Below are positions 28,828 to 38,089 of a stretch of 64,000 bases of DNA, piece by piece. A model generated the notes under the pieces. The model saw only the letters and a list, made by a program, of their open reading frames with translations, was not told the origin of the DNA and ran no database searches. The position numbers were made by a program, and so were the translations under genes. Source of the stretch: Actinomycetales bacterium Actino_02 (GTDB lineage: Bacteria; Actinomycetota; Actinomycetes; Propionibacteriales; Propionibacteriaceae); NCBI GenBank assembly GCA_001603275.1, contig LUYM01000020.1, positions 1-64,000 on the forward strand. The letters run 5' to 3'. Each line of letters begins with the position of its first letter. Within the stretch, counting starts at the first letter, position 1.

Positions 28828-28854
28828 TTAGCGCTCAGATAGTGCGAGTGCTAA
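28828..28854. promoter_or_regulatory. CIRCE element (HrcA operator)
   Basis: TTAGCGCTC-N9-GAGTGCTAA, one mismatch from the CIRCE consensus TTAGCACTC-N9-GAGTGCTAA. It ends 24 bp before the hsp20 ATG, where HrcA would block the promoter or leader. Confidence 0.88.
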
Positions 28855-28878
28855 CCGATAGACGACAGGAGTACCACA

Positions 28879-29310
28879 ATGGCCCGAGCATTCGACCCCT
28901 TCCGGGAGATGGATCGCTGGTTCGCTGACGCCGCACGCACGCCTACCAGCAACGCGATGCCGATGGATCTGTACCGCGACGGCGATGTATTCGTCACCAG
29001 GATCGACCTGCCCGGCGTCGACCCCGCCTCGATCGACGTGGACGTCGACGACCGCACCTTGACCGTGCGCGCCGAGCGCAAGGTCGAGATCACCGATTCA
29101 CAGAAGTGGCTGGTCCGGGAGCGTCCGGCCGGCACCTTCGCCCGCCAACTCACCCTTGGCTACGGCGTTGCCCTGGACAAGATCGAGGCTCAGTACGCCG
29201 ATGGCGTCCTCAGCCTGAGGATTCCGGTGGCAGAGGAAGCCAAGCCGCGCAAGATCAGCGTTGCCCACGCCGGTGGCGCGACCGAGATCGAGGGCGCCGT
29301 CGCCAGCTGA
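28879..29310 (+). CDS. Hsp20/alpha-crystallin small heat-shock protein
   Basis: A 143-residue small heat-shock protein, an ATP-independent holdase. The alpha-crystallin domain spans about 33-130 (M-D-L-Y-R-D-G-D-V-F, then I-D-L-P-G-V-D-P-A-S-I-D-V-D-V). The C-terminal I-x-I/V anchor-like segment (K-I-S-V) is near 127. CAGGAG precedes the ATG by about 7 nt. Both HAIR and CIRCE operators precede it, so it is probably repressed by HspR and HrcA together; neither regulator gene is in the window. A long hairpin follows the stop. Confidence 0.93.
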   Translation: MARAFDPFREMDRWFADAARTPTSNAMPMDLYRDGDVFVTRIDLPGVDPASIDVDVDDRTLTVRAERKVEITDSQKWLVRERPAGTFARQLTLGYGVALDKIEAQYADGVLSLRIPVAEEAKPRKISVAHAGGATEIEGAVAS

Positions 29311-29328
29311 GTCCCAGGCGATGATTGG

Positions 29329-29360
29329 GGTGGCTCGTCGGCTCTGGCCGACGGGCCACC
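29329..29360. terminator. Bidirectional hairpin between hsp20 and the aldo/keto reductase gene
   Basis: A 14-bp stem (GGTGGCTCGTCGGC / GCCGACGGGCCACC, one G-U pair) with a TCTG loop, between convergent genes. No long U-tract. Confidence 0.65.
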
Positions 29361-29365
29361 TTGCG

Positions 29366-30307
29366 TTACTGGGCGAACGCGGCCGAAGCCTTGGTGAGGC
29401 GGTTCGCCTGAGCACGGCTGAGCTTGAGCTCCATGGCGGCCAGCAGCGGTGCCACCTGTTCCACCGAGCTGGCGCTGGCGATCGGCGCGACCACGGCGGG
29501 CTGCTGGCGCAGCCAGGCCAGTGCGATGGTGGCCGGCTCGACGCCGAGATCTTCGCCCAGTTCGTTGAGGACGTCCACTACGGCGAACCCGGCCTCGGTG
29601 GCGTAGTGCTTGACCCGGGCGGCGCGCGGGCCGTGCGGCTGCTCGTCCCGGCTGTACTTCCCGGTCAGGAAGCCGGCGGCCAGGCTGAAGTAGGGAACGA
29701 CGGCTAGGTGCTGGGCGGTTGCGAGCTCGGCCATACCTGAGGCCTCGACCTCGGCGCGGTGCACCAGGTTGTACTCCGGCTGGAGAGCGACCGGCTTGGC
29801 CAGGCCTTCGGCCTCGGCGACGGCGAGTACTTCACTGACCCGCTCGGTGGTGAAGTTGGACAACCCGTAGTGCCGGATGGCTCCGTCGCGAATCATCTGG
29901 TCGAAGGCGCCCACCCACTCGGCGACTGGCACGTGCGGGTCGTCCTCATGGGCGTAGTAGAGGTCGATGGTGTCCAGGCCCAGCCGTCGGCGAGAGCCGT
30001 CCAGGCAGATCTTCAGGTTGGCCGGACGCAGCCCGCGGTGGATCGGGTGCTTGGCCACTTTAGTGGCGATCATCGGACGCTTGGCGCTGCCACGTCGCTG
30101 CAGCCAGCCGCCGATGACGCGTTCGGATTCGCCTCCACTGTGTCCGGGAACCCACGCCGAGTAGACGTCGGCCGTGTCGACGAAGTTGCCGCCGCCGTCG
30201 ACAAAAGCATCCAGGATCCGTTCTGACGACTCCCGGTCAGCGGTCCAGCCGAAGACGTTGCCACCCAGGCAGAGCGGGGCAACCTTCAGCGTCGCGATGG
30301 TCCTCAT
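29366..30307 (-). CDS. Aldo/keto reductase
   Basis: A 313-residue NADPH-dependent aldo/keto reductase with the catalytic tetrad visible: Asp and Tyr in D-T-A-D-V-Y-S near 44-50, Lys in A-T-K-V-A near 83, and His in Y-Y-A-H-E-D near 119. An N-terminal G-G-N-V-F-G-W and a C-terminal cofactor region near 260 fit the AKR11/YdhF-like general class. The substrate is unknown. ATG 30307 has TAGTCT 6 nt upstream and no ribosome site. It is unlikely to be in the arabinose pathway, although it adjoins araB. Confidence 0.9.
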   Translation of the reverse strand: MRTIATLKVAPLCLGGNVFGWTADRESSERILDAFVDGGGNFVDTADVYSAWVPGHSGGESERVIGGWLQRRGSAKRPMIATKVAKHPIHRGLRPANLKICLDGSRRRLGLDTIDLYYAHEDDPHVPVAEWVGAFDQMIRDGAIRHYGLSNFTTERVSEVLAVAEAEGLAKPVALQPEYNLVHRAEVEASGMAELATAQHLAVVPYFSLAAGFLTGKYSRDEQPHGPRAARVKHYATEAGFAVVDVLNELGEDLGVEPATIALAWLRQQPAVVAPIASASSVEQVAPLLAAMELKLSRAQANRLTKASAAFAQ

Positions 30308-30313
30308 TGCGCA

Positions 30314-30319
30314 AGACTA
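30314..30319 (-). promoter_or_regulatory. -10 box of a probable leaderless aldo/keto reductase promoter
   Basis: TAGTCT on the minus strand, 6 nt before ATG 30307. Confidence 0.5.
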
Positions 30320-30355
30320 ATGCGAGGCTGCGCAGTTCGGGGGAAAGCGGGCCGA

Positions 30356-31948
30356 CTAGCTGTGCGCGACTGCGGCAGCCTCGATCGGCAGGCCGGCCAC
30401 GAAGCGCTCGCGGAAGGCCGCGAAGCCGGCCACGTCCGCCGGATCAGGCTGGACGGTCTCCAGCGGAGCGTCGGCGAACACCCGTCCGCTGAGGTAGTCA
30501 TCCAGGCTGATCGTGCCGTCGTTGTCGCGGGCGTAGGCGGCCAGGACGGCGATGCCCCACGCCCCACCCTCGCCGGCGATCTCGCCGACCGACACCGAAG
30601 TGTTCAGCGCAGCGGCCAGGATCTGCTGGCCGACCCCCTTGGTCTTGAACAGGCCGCCGTGGGCGAACATCGTGTCGATCTCGACGCCTTCGCCGCGCAG
30701 CACCTCCATACCGATGCTGAGGCTGCCCAAAGCGGCGAACAGCTGGGTGCGCATGAAGTTGGCCAGAGTGAACGAGCTGTCCGGGGTCCGGGTGAACAGC
30801 GGACGGCCCTCGGCGAAGCCGGTGATGTGCTCGCCGGACAGGTAGTTGTAGGCCAGCAGGCCGCCGCCGTCGGCGTCGCCGGACAGCGCGGCGCGGAACA
30901 GCGTCTCGAAGATCTGGCTGCTGTCGGCGGTCGCGCCGAGCGCCTGCGCGAACTCGGCGAACAGGCCCACCCAGGAGTTCAGCTCGCTGGCCCCGTTGTT
31001 GCAGTGCACCATGGCCACCAGATCGCCGGCCGGCGTGGTGACCAGGTCAAGCTCGGAGTGCTGCTCGCGAAGCTCCTTCTCCAGGACCACCATGGCGAAG
31101 ATGGACGTCCCTGCGCTGACGTTTCCGGTGCGCTTGGCCACCGAGTTGGTGGCGACCATCCCGGTGCCGGCGTCGCCCTCCGGCGGGGCTGCCACGGCGC
31201 CCGCCTGAAGTGTCCCGGAGGGGTCGAGCAACCGAGCGCCCGCCTCGGTGAGGTGTCCGGCGACCGCGCCGGCGGGCAGGACTCCGGGCAGCAGGTCGGC
31301 CAGCTTCCAGGACACCCGATCGGCGACCAGGGCGTCGAACTTGGCGATCATGGCGGTGTCGAAGCCGCCGGTGGTGATGTCGATGGGCAGCATGCCGGAC
31401 GCGTCGCCGACACCGAGCACGCGCTCGCCGGTCAGTGCGGTGTGGACGTAGCCGGCCAGCGTCGTGAAGTGGGCGACCTTCCCGACATGCTCCTCGCCGT
31501 TGAGGATGGCCTGGTACAGGTGCGCGATGCTCCAGCGCTGCGGGATGTTGTAGCCGAACAGCGCGGTCAGTTCAGCGCTGGCCGCTTCGGTGATCGTGTT
31601 GCGCCAGGTCCGGAAGGGGGCCAGCAGCGTGCCATCAGCATCGAAGGGCAGGTAGCCGTGCATCATGGCCGAGATGCCGATGCTGCCGATGGTGGTCAAC
31701 TCGACGCCGTGGCGCTGCCGGACGTCGGCGGCCAGGCTGGCGAAGCAGTCGGCCAGGCCGTCCCAGATGGCCTGCGTGGAGTAGGTCCAGATCCGATCGA
31801 CGAACTGGTTCTCCCAGTCATGCGCGCCGACCGCCAATGGCTGATTGTCCGGGCCAACCAGGACAGCCTTGATCCTGGTGGAGCCGAACTCGATGCCCAG
31901 TGCGGTGTGTGCGTTGCGGATGGCTGCGACAGCAGCTGCGTCGATCAT
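30356..31948 (-). CDS. araB: FGGY-family kinase, probable L-ribulokinase
   Basis: A 530-residue FGGY sugar kinase. N-terminal phosphate loop [14 protein letters not shown] near 15-28; a central [12 protein letters not shown] and a C-terminal [10 protein letters not shown] adenosine-site segment fit. Its type matches the FGGY kinases found with araD and araA in Gram-positive ara loci, and araD/araA lie just beyond recO, so L-ribulokinase is the best call. Xylulokinase is the alternative. ATG 31948 has a perfect AAGGAGGA about 7 nt upstream, which fixes the start. Confidence 0.85.
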   Translation of the reverse strand: MIDAAAVAAIRNAHTALGIEFGSTRIKAVLVGPDNQPLAVGAHDWENQFVDRIWTYSTQAIWDGLADCFASLAADVRQRHGVELTTIGSIGISAMMHGYLPFDADGTLLAPFRTWRNTITEAASAELTALFGYNIPQRWSIAHLYQAILNGEEHVGKVAHFTTLAGYVHTALTGERVLGVGDASGMLPIDITTGGFDTAMIAKFDALVADRVSWKLADLLPGVLPAGAVAGHLTEAGARLLDPSGTLQAGAVAAPPEGDAGTGMVATNSVAKRTGNVSAGTSIFAMVVLEKELREQHSELDLVTTPAGDLVAMVHCNNGASELNSWVGLFAEFAQALGATADSSQIFETLFRAALSGDADGGGLLAYNYLSGEHITGFAEGRPLFTRTPDSSFTLANFMRTQLFAALGSLSIGMEVLRGEGVEIDTMFAHGGLFKTKGVGQQILAAALNTSVSVGEIAGEGGAWGIAVLAAYARDNDGTISLDDYLSGRVFADAPLETVQPDPADVAGFAAFRERFVAGLPIEAAAVAHS

Positions 31949-32029
31949 CGTTGATCCTCCTTCATCGGCCCGCGACCTCCGCCGGAGCCACGCGCCAATC
32001 ATGGCAGGCGACGGCGGGTTGGTGCTAGC

Positions 32030-32046
32030 GGTAACACGGGTTATCC
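32030..32046. promoter_or_regulatory. Possible operator upstream of araB
   Basis: GGTAACACGGGTTATCC, a partial dyad (TAAC-N4-GTTA), about 80 bp before araB. It does not clearly match the araD-side operators, so it is a weak candidate. Confidence 0.3.
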
Positions 32047-32082
32047 CGGTGCGGCATGGTCGGATGCTCAGGTGGCCTGGGT

Positions 32083-32088
32083 GACAAT
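32083..32088 (+). promoter_or_regulatory. -10-like box before recO
   Basis: GACAAT, 6 nt before GTG 32095, with the same spacing as other putative leaderless starts here. A GGAG within the spacer is too close to be a normal ribosome site. Confidence 0.4.
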
Positions 32089-32094
32089 GGAGCG

Positions 32095-32835
32095 GTGCCG
32101 ACCTATCGGGATGAGGCGGTCGTCCTGCGGACCCACAAACTGGGCGAGGCCGACCGGATCATCACCATGCTCTCCAAGGAGCACGGGAAGGTGCGTGCGG
32201 TGGCGCGTGGGGTGCGGCGCACCTCCTCGAAGTTCGGCGGACGGCTTGAGCCGTGCAGTCACGTCGATCTGCAGTTCGCCACCGGCCGGTCGCTGGACGT
32301 GATCACTCAGGCGGTCACCCTGCATTCCTACGCCGAGCCGATGGGACGCGACTATCGCAGCTACACCGTCGGTCAGGTGATGGTCGAGTCGGCCGACCGG
32401 CTGGTCGTGGAGGAGGGGCTACCCAGCGTGCGTCAGTACCGGCTGCTGGTGGGGGCTCTGCAGGCGCTGACCGCGGGAACCTCGGACGGGCCGCGGCCGC
32501 CGGAGATGATCATGGACTCTTATCTGCTGCGGGCTGCGGCCCTGGCCGGTTACGCGCCCAGCCTGAGCGATTGCGCGCGCTGTGGCGAGCCGGGACCGCA
32601 CGACTGGTTCGCTCCCGCGCTGGGCGGTGCAGTGTGTCGCAGCTGTCGTCCGCCGGGTGCGGCGCAGCTGCGTCCGGAGGTCTTGCGCTACCTTCAGGCC
32701 CTGCTCACCGGGGACTGGCCCGCCACCGCAGATGTGGCTGTGACTACGGCACGGGTTGGTGCTGGACTTGTTGCGGCCTTCGTGGACTGGCACCTTGAAC
32801 GCAGTCTGCGCACCCTTGCTCACGTCGTCCGCTGA
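32095..32835 (+). CDS. recO: DNA repair protein RecO
   Basis: A 246-residue RecO of the RecFOR recombination-mediator pathway. The N-terminal OB-fold begins [18 protein letters not shown]; the zinc motif C-A-R-C-G ... C-R-S-C is near 161-182; a helical C-terminus follows. GTG 32095 gives the conserved start; upstream in-frame codons would add a non-conserved tail. It is flanked by araB (opposite strand) and araDA. Confidence 0.95.
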   Translation: MPTYRDEAVVLRTHKLGEADRIITMLSKEHGKVRAVARGVRRTSSKFGGRLEPCSHVDLQFATGRSLDVITQAVTLHSYAEPMGRDYRSYTVGQVMVESADRLVVEEGLPSVRQYRLLVGALQALTAGTSDGPRPPEMIMDSYLLRAAALAGYAPSLSDCARCGEPGPHDWFAPALGGAVCRSCRPPGAAQLRPEVLRYLQALLTGDWPATADVAVTTARVGAGLVAAFVDWHLERSLRTLAHVVR

Positions 32836-32859
32836 TTGAGCGGGTGCTCCGGCAGTGCC

Positions 32860-32875
32860 GATGTTATCGATACCA
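32860..32875. promoter_or_regulatory. Operator-like site 1 upstream of araD
   Basis: GATGTTATCGATACCA. Its core GTTATCGATACC is a CG-centred near-palindrome like LacI-family operators. It matches site 2 in inverted orientation at 15 of 16 positions. Confidence 0.6.
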
Positions 32876-32908
32876 AACTGTGACCCCGAGGGGACTGGAC
32901 AACCTCCG

Positions 32909-32924
32909 TGGTACCGATAACATC
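32909..32924. promoter_or_regulatory. Operator-like site 2 upstream of araD
   Basis: TGGTACCGATAACATC, core GGTACCGATAAC, centre 47 bp from site 1. The pair probably binds an arabinose-responsive repressor encoded elsewhere. The remaining leader to araD (33036-33042 GGAGG site) holds a small hairpin CGGCTC-ATC-GAGCCG at 33005-33019. Confidence 0.6.
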
Positions 32925-33046
32925 CCGGTGTGGGACGACGTGGTCTCTCGTTGAGGACGTAGGGGATTCAGCAGAGTGGCTGCTCTGAGCACCGTTGGAT
33001 GGATCGGCTCATCGAGCCGGCAAGAAACAGTACGTGGAGGATTTTG

Positions 33047-33736
33047 ATGCCCCAGATTCCGGCCGAATTGCGCGCTGTCGTGGACGAGTTGAAGTCCACA
33101 GTTGCCGCATTGCACGCCGAACTGCCGCGCAATGGCCTGGTGGTGTGGACGGCCGGCAATGTGTCGGCCCGAGTCCCCGGTGCCGACCTATTGGTAATCA
33201 AGCCTTCCGGGGTTTCTTACGATGAGTTGACCCCCGAAGCCATGGTGGTGTGCGACTTCGACGCCAACCTGGTCGAGGGCACCCGCAGCCCGTCCTCTGA
33301 CACTGCCGCCCATGCCTACGTCTACAAGCACATGCCCTCCGTCGGCGGGGTCGTCCACACCCACTCCGACTACGCCACCGCCTGGGCGGCACGGCGCGAG
33401 CCGATCCCGTGTGTGCTCACCATGATCGCTGACGAGTTCGGCGGGGAGATCCCGGTGGGGCCGTTCGCTCTGATCGGTGACGACTCGATCGGACGCGGCA
33501 TCGTCGAGACTCTCCGGGCCAGCCGGTCGCGTGCCGTGCTGATGGCCAACCACGGCCCGTTCACCATCGGAACCGACGCTCGAGACGCCGTCAAGGCTGC
33601 CGTAATGGTCGAGGACGTGGCTCGGACCGTCCACCTTTCCCGGCAACTGGGGGAGCCGGTGCCCCTTGCCCAGGCAGACATCGACCGGCTCTTTGACCGA
33701 TACCAAAACGTCTACGGACAGGGGAGTGCTAAATGA
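33047..33736 (+). CDS. araD: L-ribulose-5-phosphate 4-epimerase
   Basis: A 229-residue class II aldolase-fold epimerase converting L-ribulose-5-phosphate to D-xylulose-5-phosphate. Visible: W-T-A-G-N-V-S-A-R near 34, K-P-S-G-V near 52, S-S-D-T-A-A-H near 83, zinc ligands H-T-H-S near 100-102, and A-N-H-G-P-F near 166. ATG 33047 has TGGAGGA about 5 nt upstream. The stop overlaps the araA ATG (ATGA), so the two are coupled. Confidence 0.94.
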   Translation: MPQIPAELRAVVDELKSTVAALHAELPRNGLVVWTAGNVSARVPGADLLVIKPSGVSYDELTPEAMVVCDFDANLVEGTRSPSSDTAAHAYVYKHMPSVGGVVHTHSDYATAWAARREPIPCVLTMIADEFGGEIPVGPFALIGDDSIGRGIVETLRASRSRAVLMANHGPFTIGTDARDAVKAAVMVEDVARTVHLSRQLGEPVPLAQADIDRLFDRYQNVYGQGSAK

Positions 33737-35223
33737 GCAAGCAGATCTGGTTCTTGACTGGCAGCCAGGGCCTTTATGGCGACGATGTCCTGTTGCAGGT
33801 GCGTGACCAGTCGGCGCAGATCTCCAACACGCTGGCGGCAGCCGGCCTCCCGGTGGAGATTGTGGCCAAGCCGCTGCTCACCGACGCCAGCGCGATTCGC
33901 CGAGTGATGCTCGACGCCAACGCCGACGACGACTGCGTCGGCGTGATCGCCTGGATGCACACCTTCTCCCCGGCCAAGATGTGGATCACCGGCATGGACG
34001 CGCTGCGCAAGCCGTTCCTGCACCTGCACACCCAAGCCAACGTCGAGCTGCCCTGGGCCAGCATCGACATGGACTTCATGAACCTGAACCAGGCCGCGCA
34101 CGGCGACCGTGAGTTCGCGTTCATCGCCACCCGGCTGGGCGTGCCCCGCAAGACCGTCTCCGGCCACATCTCCAACCCGAAGGTCGTTGAGCGGATCGGC
34201 ATCTGGGCTCGCGCGGCACTGGCCCGGGCCGACCTGGCCACACTGAAGCTGGTGCGTTTCGGCGACAACATGCGCAATGTCGCGGTCACCGAGGGTGACA
34301 AGGTCGAGGCCGAGCGTCGCTTCGGGGTTTCGGTCAACACCTACGGGGTCAACGACCTGGCCGCCGTGGTCGACGCCGTCACCGAGGCCGAGGTGGATCC
34401 GCTGATCGCCGAGTACGCCGACCTCTACGACGTCGCTCCCGAGCTGCTCCCCGGTGGCGATCGGCACGAGTCGCTGCGTTACGGAGCCAAGATCGAGCTG
34501 GCCCTGCGCCGGTTCGTGGTGGACGGCGGCTACCGCGCGTTCACCAGCAACTTTGAAGATCTCGGCGCGCTGCGTCAGCTGCCCGGCCTGGGCGTCCAGC
34601 GGTTGATGGGCGAGGGTATCGGCTTCGCCGGCGAGGGCGACTGGAAGACCGCCGTGCTCGGACGCACCCTGATGACCATGGCCGACGGGCTGCCCGGTGG
34701 CACCTCGTTCATGGAGGACTACACCTACCACCTGGTGCCCGGTCAGGAGCTCAGCCTCGGCGCGCACATGCTCGAGGTCTCGCCGCTGATCGCCGAAGGT
34801 AAGCCGCGAATCGAGATTCATCCGCTGGGTATCGGCGGACGCGAAGACCCGGTCCGGATGGTGTTCGACGCGGCTCCCGGCGAGGGCGTCGTGCTGGGCA
34901 TGTCCGACCTGGGCGACCGATTCCGGCTGGTCGCCAACGAGATCACCGTGGTTCGTCCACTTGCGGAGATGCCGAAGCTTCCGGTCGGCCGGGCGGTCTG
35001 GAAGGCCAAGCCCGACTTCTCCACCTCCACCGAATGCTGGCTGTCGGCCGGCGGCCCGCACCACACGGTGCTGTCCACGGCGCTCACAGCCGAGCACCTC
35101 ACAGACCTAGCCGAAATGCTCGGGACCGAGTTGGCCCTGATCGGCGAGGACACCAAGACCGGCCAGTTCCTCAAGGAACTGCGCTGGAACAACGCGTACT
35201 ACCGACTTGCTCTGGGCTTCTGA
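33733..35223 (+). CDS. araA: L-arabinose isomerase
   Basis: A 496-residue isomerase converting L-arabinose to L-ribulose. The N-terminus [11 protein letters not shown] is characteristic, and the length is typical. Manganese-site residues fit: E near 305 in [15 protein letters not shown], His near 352 and His near 450 in G-G-P-H-H. It is coupled to araD by a 4-bp overlap. A 12-bp hairpin separates it from the transporter genes. Confidence 0.97.
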   Translation: MSKQIWFLTGSQGLYGDDVLLQVRDQSAQISNTLAAAGLPVEIVAKPLLTDASAIRRVMLDANADDDCVGVIAWMHTFSPAKMWITGMDALRKPFLHLHTQANVELPWASIDMDFMNLNQAAHGDREFAFIATRLGVPRKTVSGHISNPKVVERIGIWARAALARADLATLKLVRFGDNMRNVAVTEGDKVEAERRFGVSVNTYGVNDLAAVVDAVTEAEVDPLIAEYADLYDVAPELLPGGDRHESLRYGAKIELALRRFVVDGGYRAFTSNFEDLGALRQLPGLGVQRLMGEGIGFAGEGDWKTAVLGRTLMTMADGLPGGTSFMEDYTYHLVPGQELSLGAHMLEVSPLIAEGKPRIEIHPLGIGGREDPVRMVFDAAPGEGVVLGMSDLGDRFRLVANEITVVRPLAEMPKLPVGRAVWKAKPDFSTSTECWLSAGGPHHTVLSTALTAEHLTDLAEMLGTELALIGEDTKTGQFLKELRWNNAYYRLALGF

Positions 35224-35250
35224 GCGAGTCGTCGATACAACTTCATAGCC

Positions 35251-35279
35251 GCTGGTTTCGGGGGCTTCCCGGAGCCAGC
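35251..35279 (+). terminator. Intercistronic hairpin between araA and chvE
   Basis: GCTGGTTTCGGG / CCCGGAGCCAGC, 12-bp stem with G-U pairs and a 5-nt loop. A second hairpin (GATCCACC / GGTGGATC, 35294-35315) lies just before the chvE ribosome site. They may attenuate transcription or protect the transporter mRNA. Confidence 0.5.
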
Positions 35280-35331
35280 AAGTACTCCCGACAGATCCAC
35301 CGATGGGGGTGGATCAAGAAAGAGAGCAGCA

Positions 35332-36450
35332 ATGCGCAAACTGGTTGCATTCGCAGCCGTGGCGTCCCTGGCCCTGACGCTGACCGCCTGTGGTCAGTCC
35401 ACCGCTACGACGTCGGCCGCCCCGAGCGCGAGCGGCAGCTCCAGCGCCAGCGCCCCGGTAGAGAAGGGCACGATCGGCGTTCTGATGCCGACCAAGACCT
35501 CCGAGCGCTGGATCAAGGATGGCGACTTCATCAAGCAGCAGCTGGAGGCTGACGGCTACACCGTCGAGCTCCAGTACGCCAATGACGACATCCCGACCCA
35601 GGTCACCCAGCTCAGCAGCATGGTCACCAAGGGCGTGAAGGTCCTGGTCGTTGCTTCCATCGACGGTGTTGCCCTCAAGGGCGGCCTGGCCGAGGCGAAG
35701 GAAGCCAAGATCCCGGTGATCGCCTACGACCGTCTGCTCCGCGAGACCGACGCCGTTGACTACTACACCACCTTCGACAACTTCAAGGTCGGCGTGCAGC
35801 AGGGCGAGTCGCTCCTCGAGGGTCTGCAGGCCTCCGGCGTGAAGTCCCCGTGGAACGTCGAGCTGTTCGCCGGTTCCCCCGACGACAACAACGCGACCTT
35901 CTTCTTCAACGGCGCCATGAGCGTGCTGCAGCCGAAGATCGACGACGGCACCATCAAGATCGTCTCCGGTGAGACCGACTTCAAGACCGTCGCCACCCTG
36001 CGTTGGGATGCCGCGGTTGCCAAGAAGCGCATGGAGAACCTGCTCACCAAGTCGTACTCCGACAAGGACGTCAACGGCGTTCTGGCTCCGTACGACGGTA
36101 TCTCCCGCGGCATCATCGCCGCTCTCAAGGGCAGCGGCTACGGCACTGCCGACAAGAAGCTCCCGGTCGTCACCGGCCAGGATGCCGAGCTGGAGAGCGT
36201 CAAGATGATCCTCAAGGGCGAGCAGTACTCGACCATCTTCAAGGACACCCGTGAGCTGGCCAAGGCCACCGTCAAGATGATCGGCGAGATCACCTCCGGT
36301 GCCACCGTGACCGTCAACGACACCAAGTCCTACGACAACGGCGTCAAGGTCGTCCCGACCGAGCTGCTGGATCCGGTGAGCGTCAACAAGTCCAACATCA
36401 AGGACGTGCTGCTCAAGGCGAACTACTACACCGAGGCCGATCTCGGCTAA
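35332..36450 (+). CDS. chvE: Sugar ABC transporter substrate-binding lipoprotein, ChvE type
   Basis: A 372-residue exported lipoprotein. Signal peptide with lipobox L-T-A-C (Cys20), a Ser/Ala-rich linker, then a periplasmic-binding-protein type 1 fold starting G-T-I-G-V-L-M-P-T-K-T-S-E-R-W near 45. Y-D-R-L-L-R near 123 and the hinge sequences match the ChvE/xylose-binding class. With araDA upstream and gguAB downstream it is probably the L-arabinose (or arabinose/galactose) receptor. The ribosome site (GAGAG) is modest; a strong hairpin follows. Confidence 0.92.
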   Translation: MRKLVAFAAVASLALTLTACGQSTATTSAAPSASGSSSASAPVEKGTIGVLMPTKTSERWIKDGDFIKQQLEADGYTVELQYANDDIPTQVTQLSSMVTKGVKVLVVASIDGVALKGGLAEAKEAKIPVIAYDRLLRETDAVDYYTTFDNFKVGVQQGESLLEGLQASGVKSPWNVELFAGSPDDNNATFFFNGAMSVLQPKIDDGTIKIVSGETDFKTVATLRWDAAVAKKRMENLLTKSYSDKDVNGVLAPYDGISRGIIAALKGSGYGTADKKLPVVTGQDAELESVKMILKGEQYSTIFKDTRELAKATVKMIGEITSGATVTVNDTKSYDNGVKVVPTELLDPVSVNKSNIKDVLLKANYYTEADLG

Positions 36451-36462
36451 TGAGGTGAGTCT

Positions 36463-36495
36463 GCGGTGGGCTCGTGGTTTTCACGGGCCCACCGC
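36463..36495 (+). terminator. Strong hairpin between chvE and gguA
   Basis: A 14-bp stem (GCGGTGGGCTCGTG / CACGGGCCCACCGC, one G-U pair) with a GTTTT loop, 12 bp after the chvE stop. It probably gives more binding protein than ATPase and permease by partial termination or mRNA protection. Confidence 0.65.
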
Positions 36496-36552
36496 TGCAC
36501 TGCCAACTGGTCGCTCGTCGGCCCACCAAGCGCGCTGCAAGGAATCTAGAAA

Positions 36553-38088
36553 ATGACAGATACCATCCTCTCGATGCGCTCGATCACCAAGGAATTCCCC
36601 GGGGTAGTTGCTCTCTCGGACGTGAATCTGGAAGTTGAGCGCGGTGAGATCCACAGCATTTGCGGAGAGAACGGGGCTGGAAAGTCCACGCTGATGAAAG
36701 TGCTGTCCGGAGTTCATCCGCACGGCACCTACCACGGGCAGATCTACTTTGACGGCAAGGAGGTCACTTTCCGAAACATCCGTGAGTCGGAGCACGCTGG
36801 TATCGCCATCATCCACCAGGAACTCGCTCTCATTCCGGAACTGACGATCACCGAGAACCTCTTCCTCGGCAATGAGGTCGCTCACCACGGGGGAGTGATC
36901 GACTGGCTCGAGGCCACGGTCAAGGCGAAGGAGATCTTGGCGCACGTCGGCCTGGACGAGGATCCGAATATCCAGATCAAGAACATCGGCGTCGGTAAGC
37001 AGCAGTTGGTGGAGATCGCCAAGGCGCTGGCCAAGGACGTCAAGCTCCTGATCCTCGATGAGCCGACCGCCGCTCTGAACGACCGTGACTCTGATCACCT
37101 GCTGGGTCTGCTCAAGGGCCTGCAGGCTCGAGGCATCACCTGCATCATGATCAGCCACAAGCTCAACGAGATCGAGCGGATCTCCGACTCGATCACGATC
37201 ATCCGCGACGGCCACACGATTGAGACCCTCGATGTCTCCGAGGGTGGAGTGGACGAGGACCGGATCATTCGTGGAATGGTCGGACGAGACCTCAGCCACC
37301 GCTACCCCGAGCACGAGCCGAAGATCGGCGCTCCGCTGCTTGAGATCCGTGACTGGACCGTGGCGCATCCGTCCGACACCCAGCGCATGGTGGTCAAGGG
37401 GGCGTCGCTGACCATCAACGCCGGTGAGATCGTCGGTCTGGCCGGGCTGATGGGTGCCGGGCGCACCGAGTTCGCGCGGTCCGTGTTCGGCCAGTCCTGG
37501 GGGCAGAAGGTGTCTGGTTCTGCCTACCTGCACGGCAAGGAGCTGACCCTTCACTCGGTGAAGGATGCGATCGCGTCGGGGTTGGCCTATGTCACCGAGG
37601 ATCGCAAGATGCTTGGCCTCAACCTGCTCGACACGGTCCGGGCTTCGATCAGCTCGGCCGGCATCAGCCGGATCTCCCGCAACGGTGTGGTCGACGAGAA
37701 CGAGGAGATCAACGCCGCCACTCGCTACCACCGGGCCCTGCGGATCAAGACTCCGACCATCGAGGAGGGGGTCAGCCGGTTGTCGGGTGGCAACCAGCAG
37801 AAGGTCGTCCTGGCGAAGTGGATGTTCACCGAGCCGGAGGTGCTGATTCTCGACGAGCCGACTCGAGGAATCGACGTCGGTGCCAAGTACGAGATCTACG
37901 AGATCATCAATCAGCTCGCCGACCAAGGTAAGGGCTGTCTGGTGATCTCCTCCGAGTTGCCGGAGCTGCTAGGCATCTGCGACCGGATCTACACGCTTTC
38001 GGCCGGTGTGATCACTGCCGATGTCCCCCGAGAGGCCGCTGACCAGGAGCTTCTCATGCGCTACATGACTCAACGAAAGGCTGATTGA
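36553..38088 (+). CDS. gguA: Sugar ABC transporter ATP-binding protein, GguA/MmsA type
   Basis: A 511-residue double ATPase. N-terminal domain: Walker [10 protein letters not shown] near 38-46, Walker B L-L-I-L-D-E-P near 162. C-terminal domain: G-L-M-G-A-G-R-T-E near 297 (Walker Lys replaced by Arg, normal for this family), signature L-S-G-G-N-Q-Q-K near 413, L-I-L-D-E-P near 431. It powers import of the sugar bound by the upstream lipoprotein. AAGGAA about 8 nt before the ATG. Confidence 0.94.
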   Translation: MTDTILSMRSITKEFPGVVALSDVNLEVERGEIHSICGENGAGKSTLMKVLSGVHPHGTYHGQIYFDGKEVTFRNIRESEHAGIAIIHQELALIPELTITENLFLGNEVAHHGGVIDWLEATVKAKEILAHVGLDEDPNIQIKNIGVGKQQLVEIAKALAKDVKLLILDEPTAALNDRDSDHLLGLLKGLQARGITCIMISHKLNEIERISDSITIIRDGHTIETLDVSEGGVDEDRIIRGMVGRDLSHRYPEHEPKIGAPLLEIRDWTVAHPSDTQRMVVKGASLTINAGEIVGLAGLMGAGRTEFARSVFGQSWGQKVSGSAYLHGKELTLHSVKDAIASGLAYVTEDRKMLGLNLLDTVRASISSAGISRISRNGVVDENEEINAATRYHRALRIKTPTIEEGVSRLSGGNQQKVVLAKWMFTEPEVLILDEPTRGIDVGAKYEIYEIINQLADQGKGCLVISSELPELLGICDRIYTLSAGVITADVPREAADQELLMRYMTQRKAD

Positions 38089-38089
38089 C

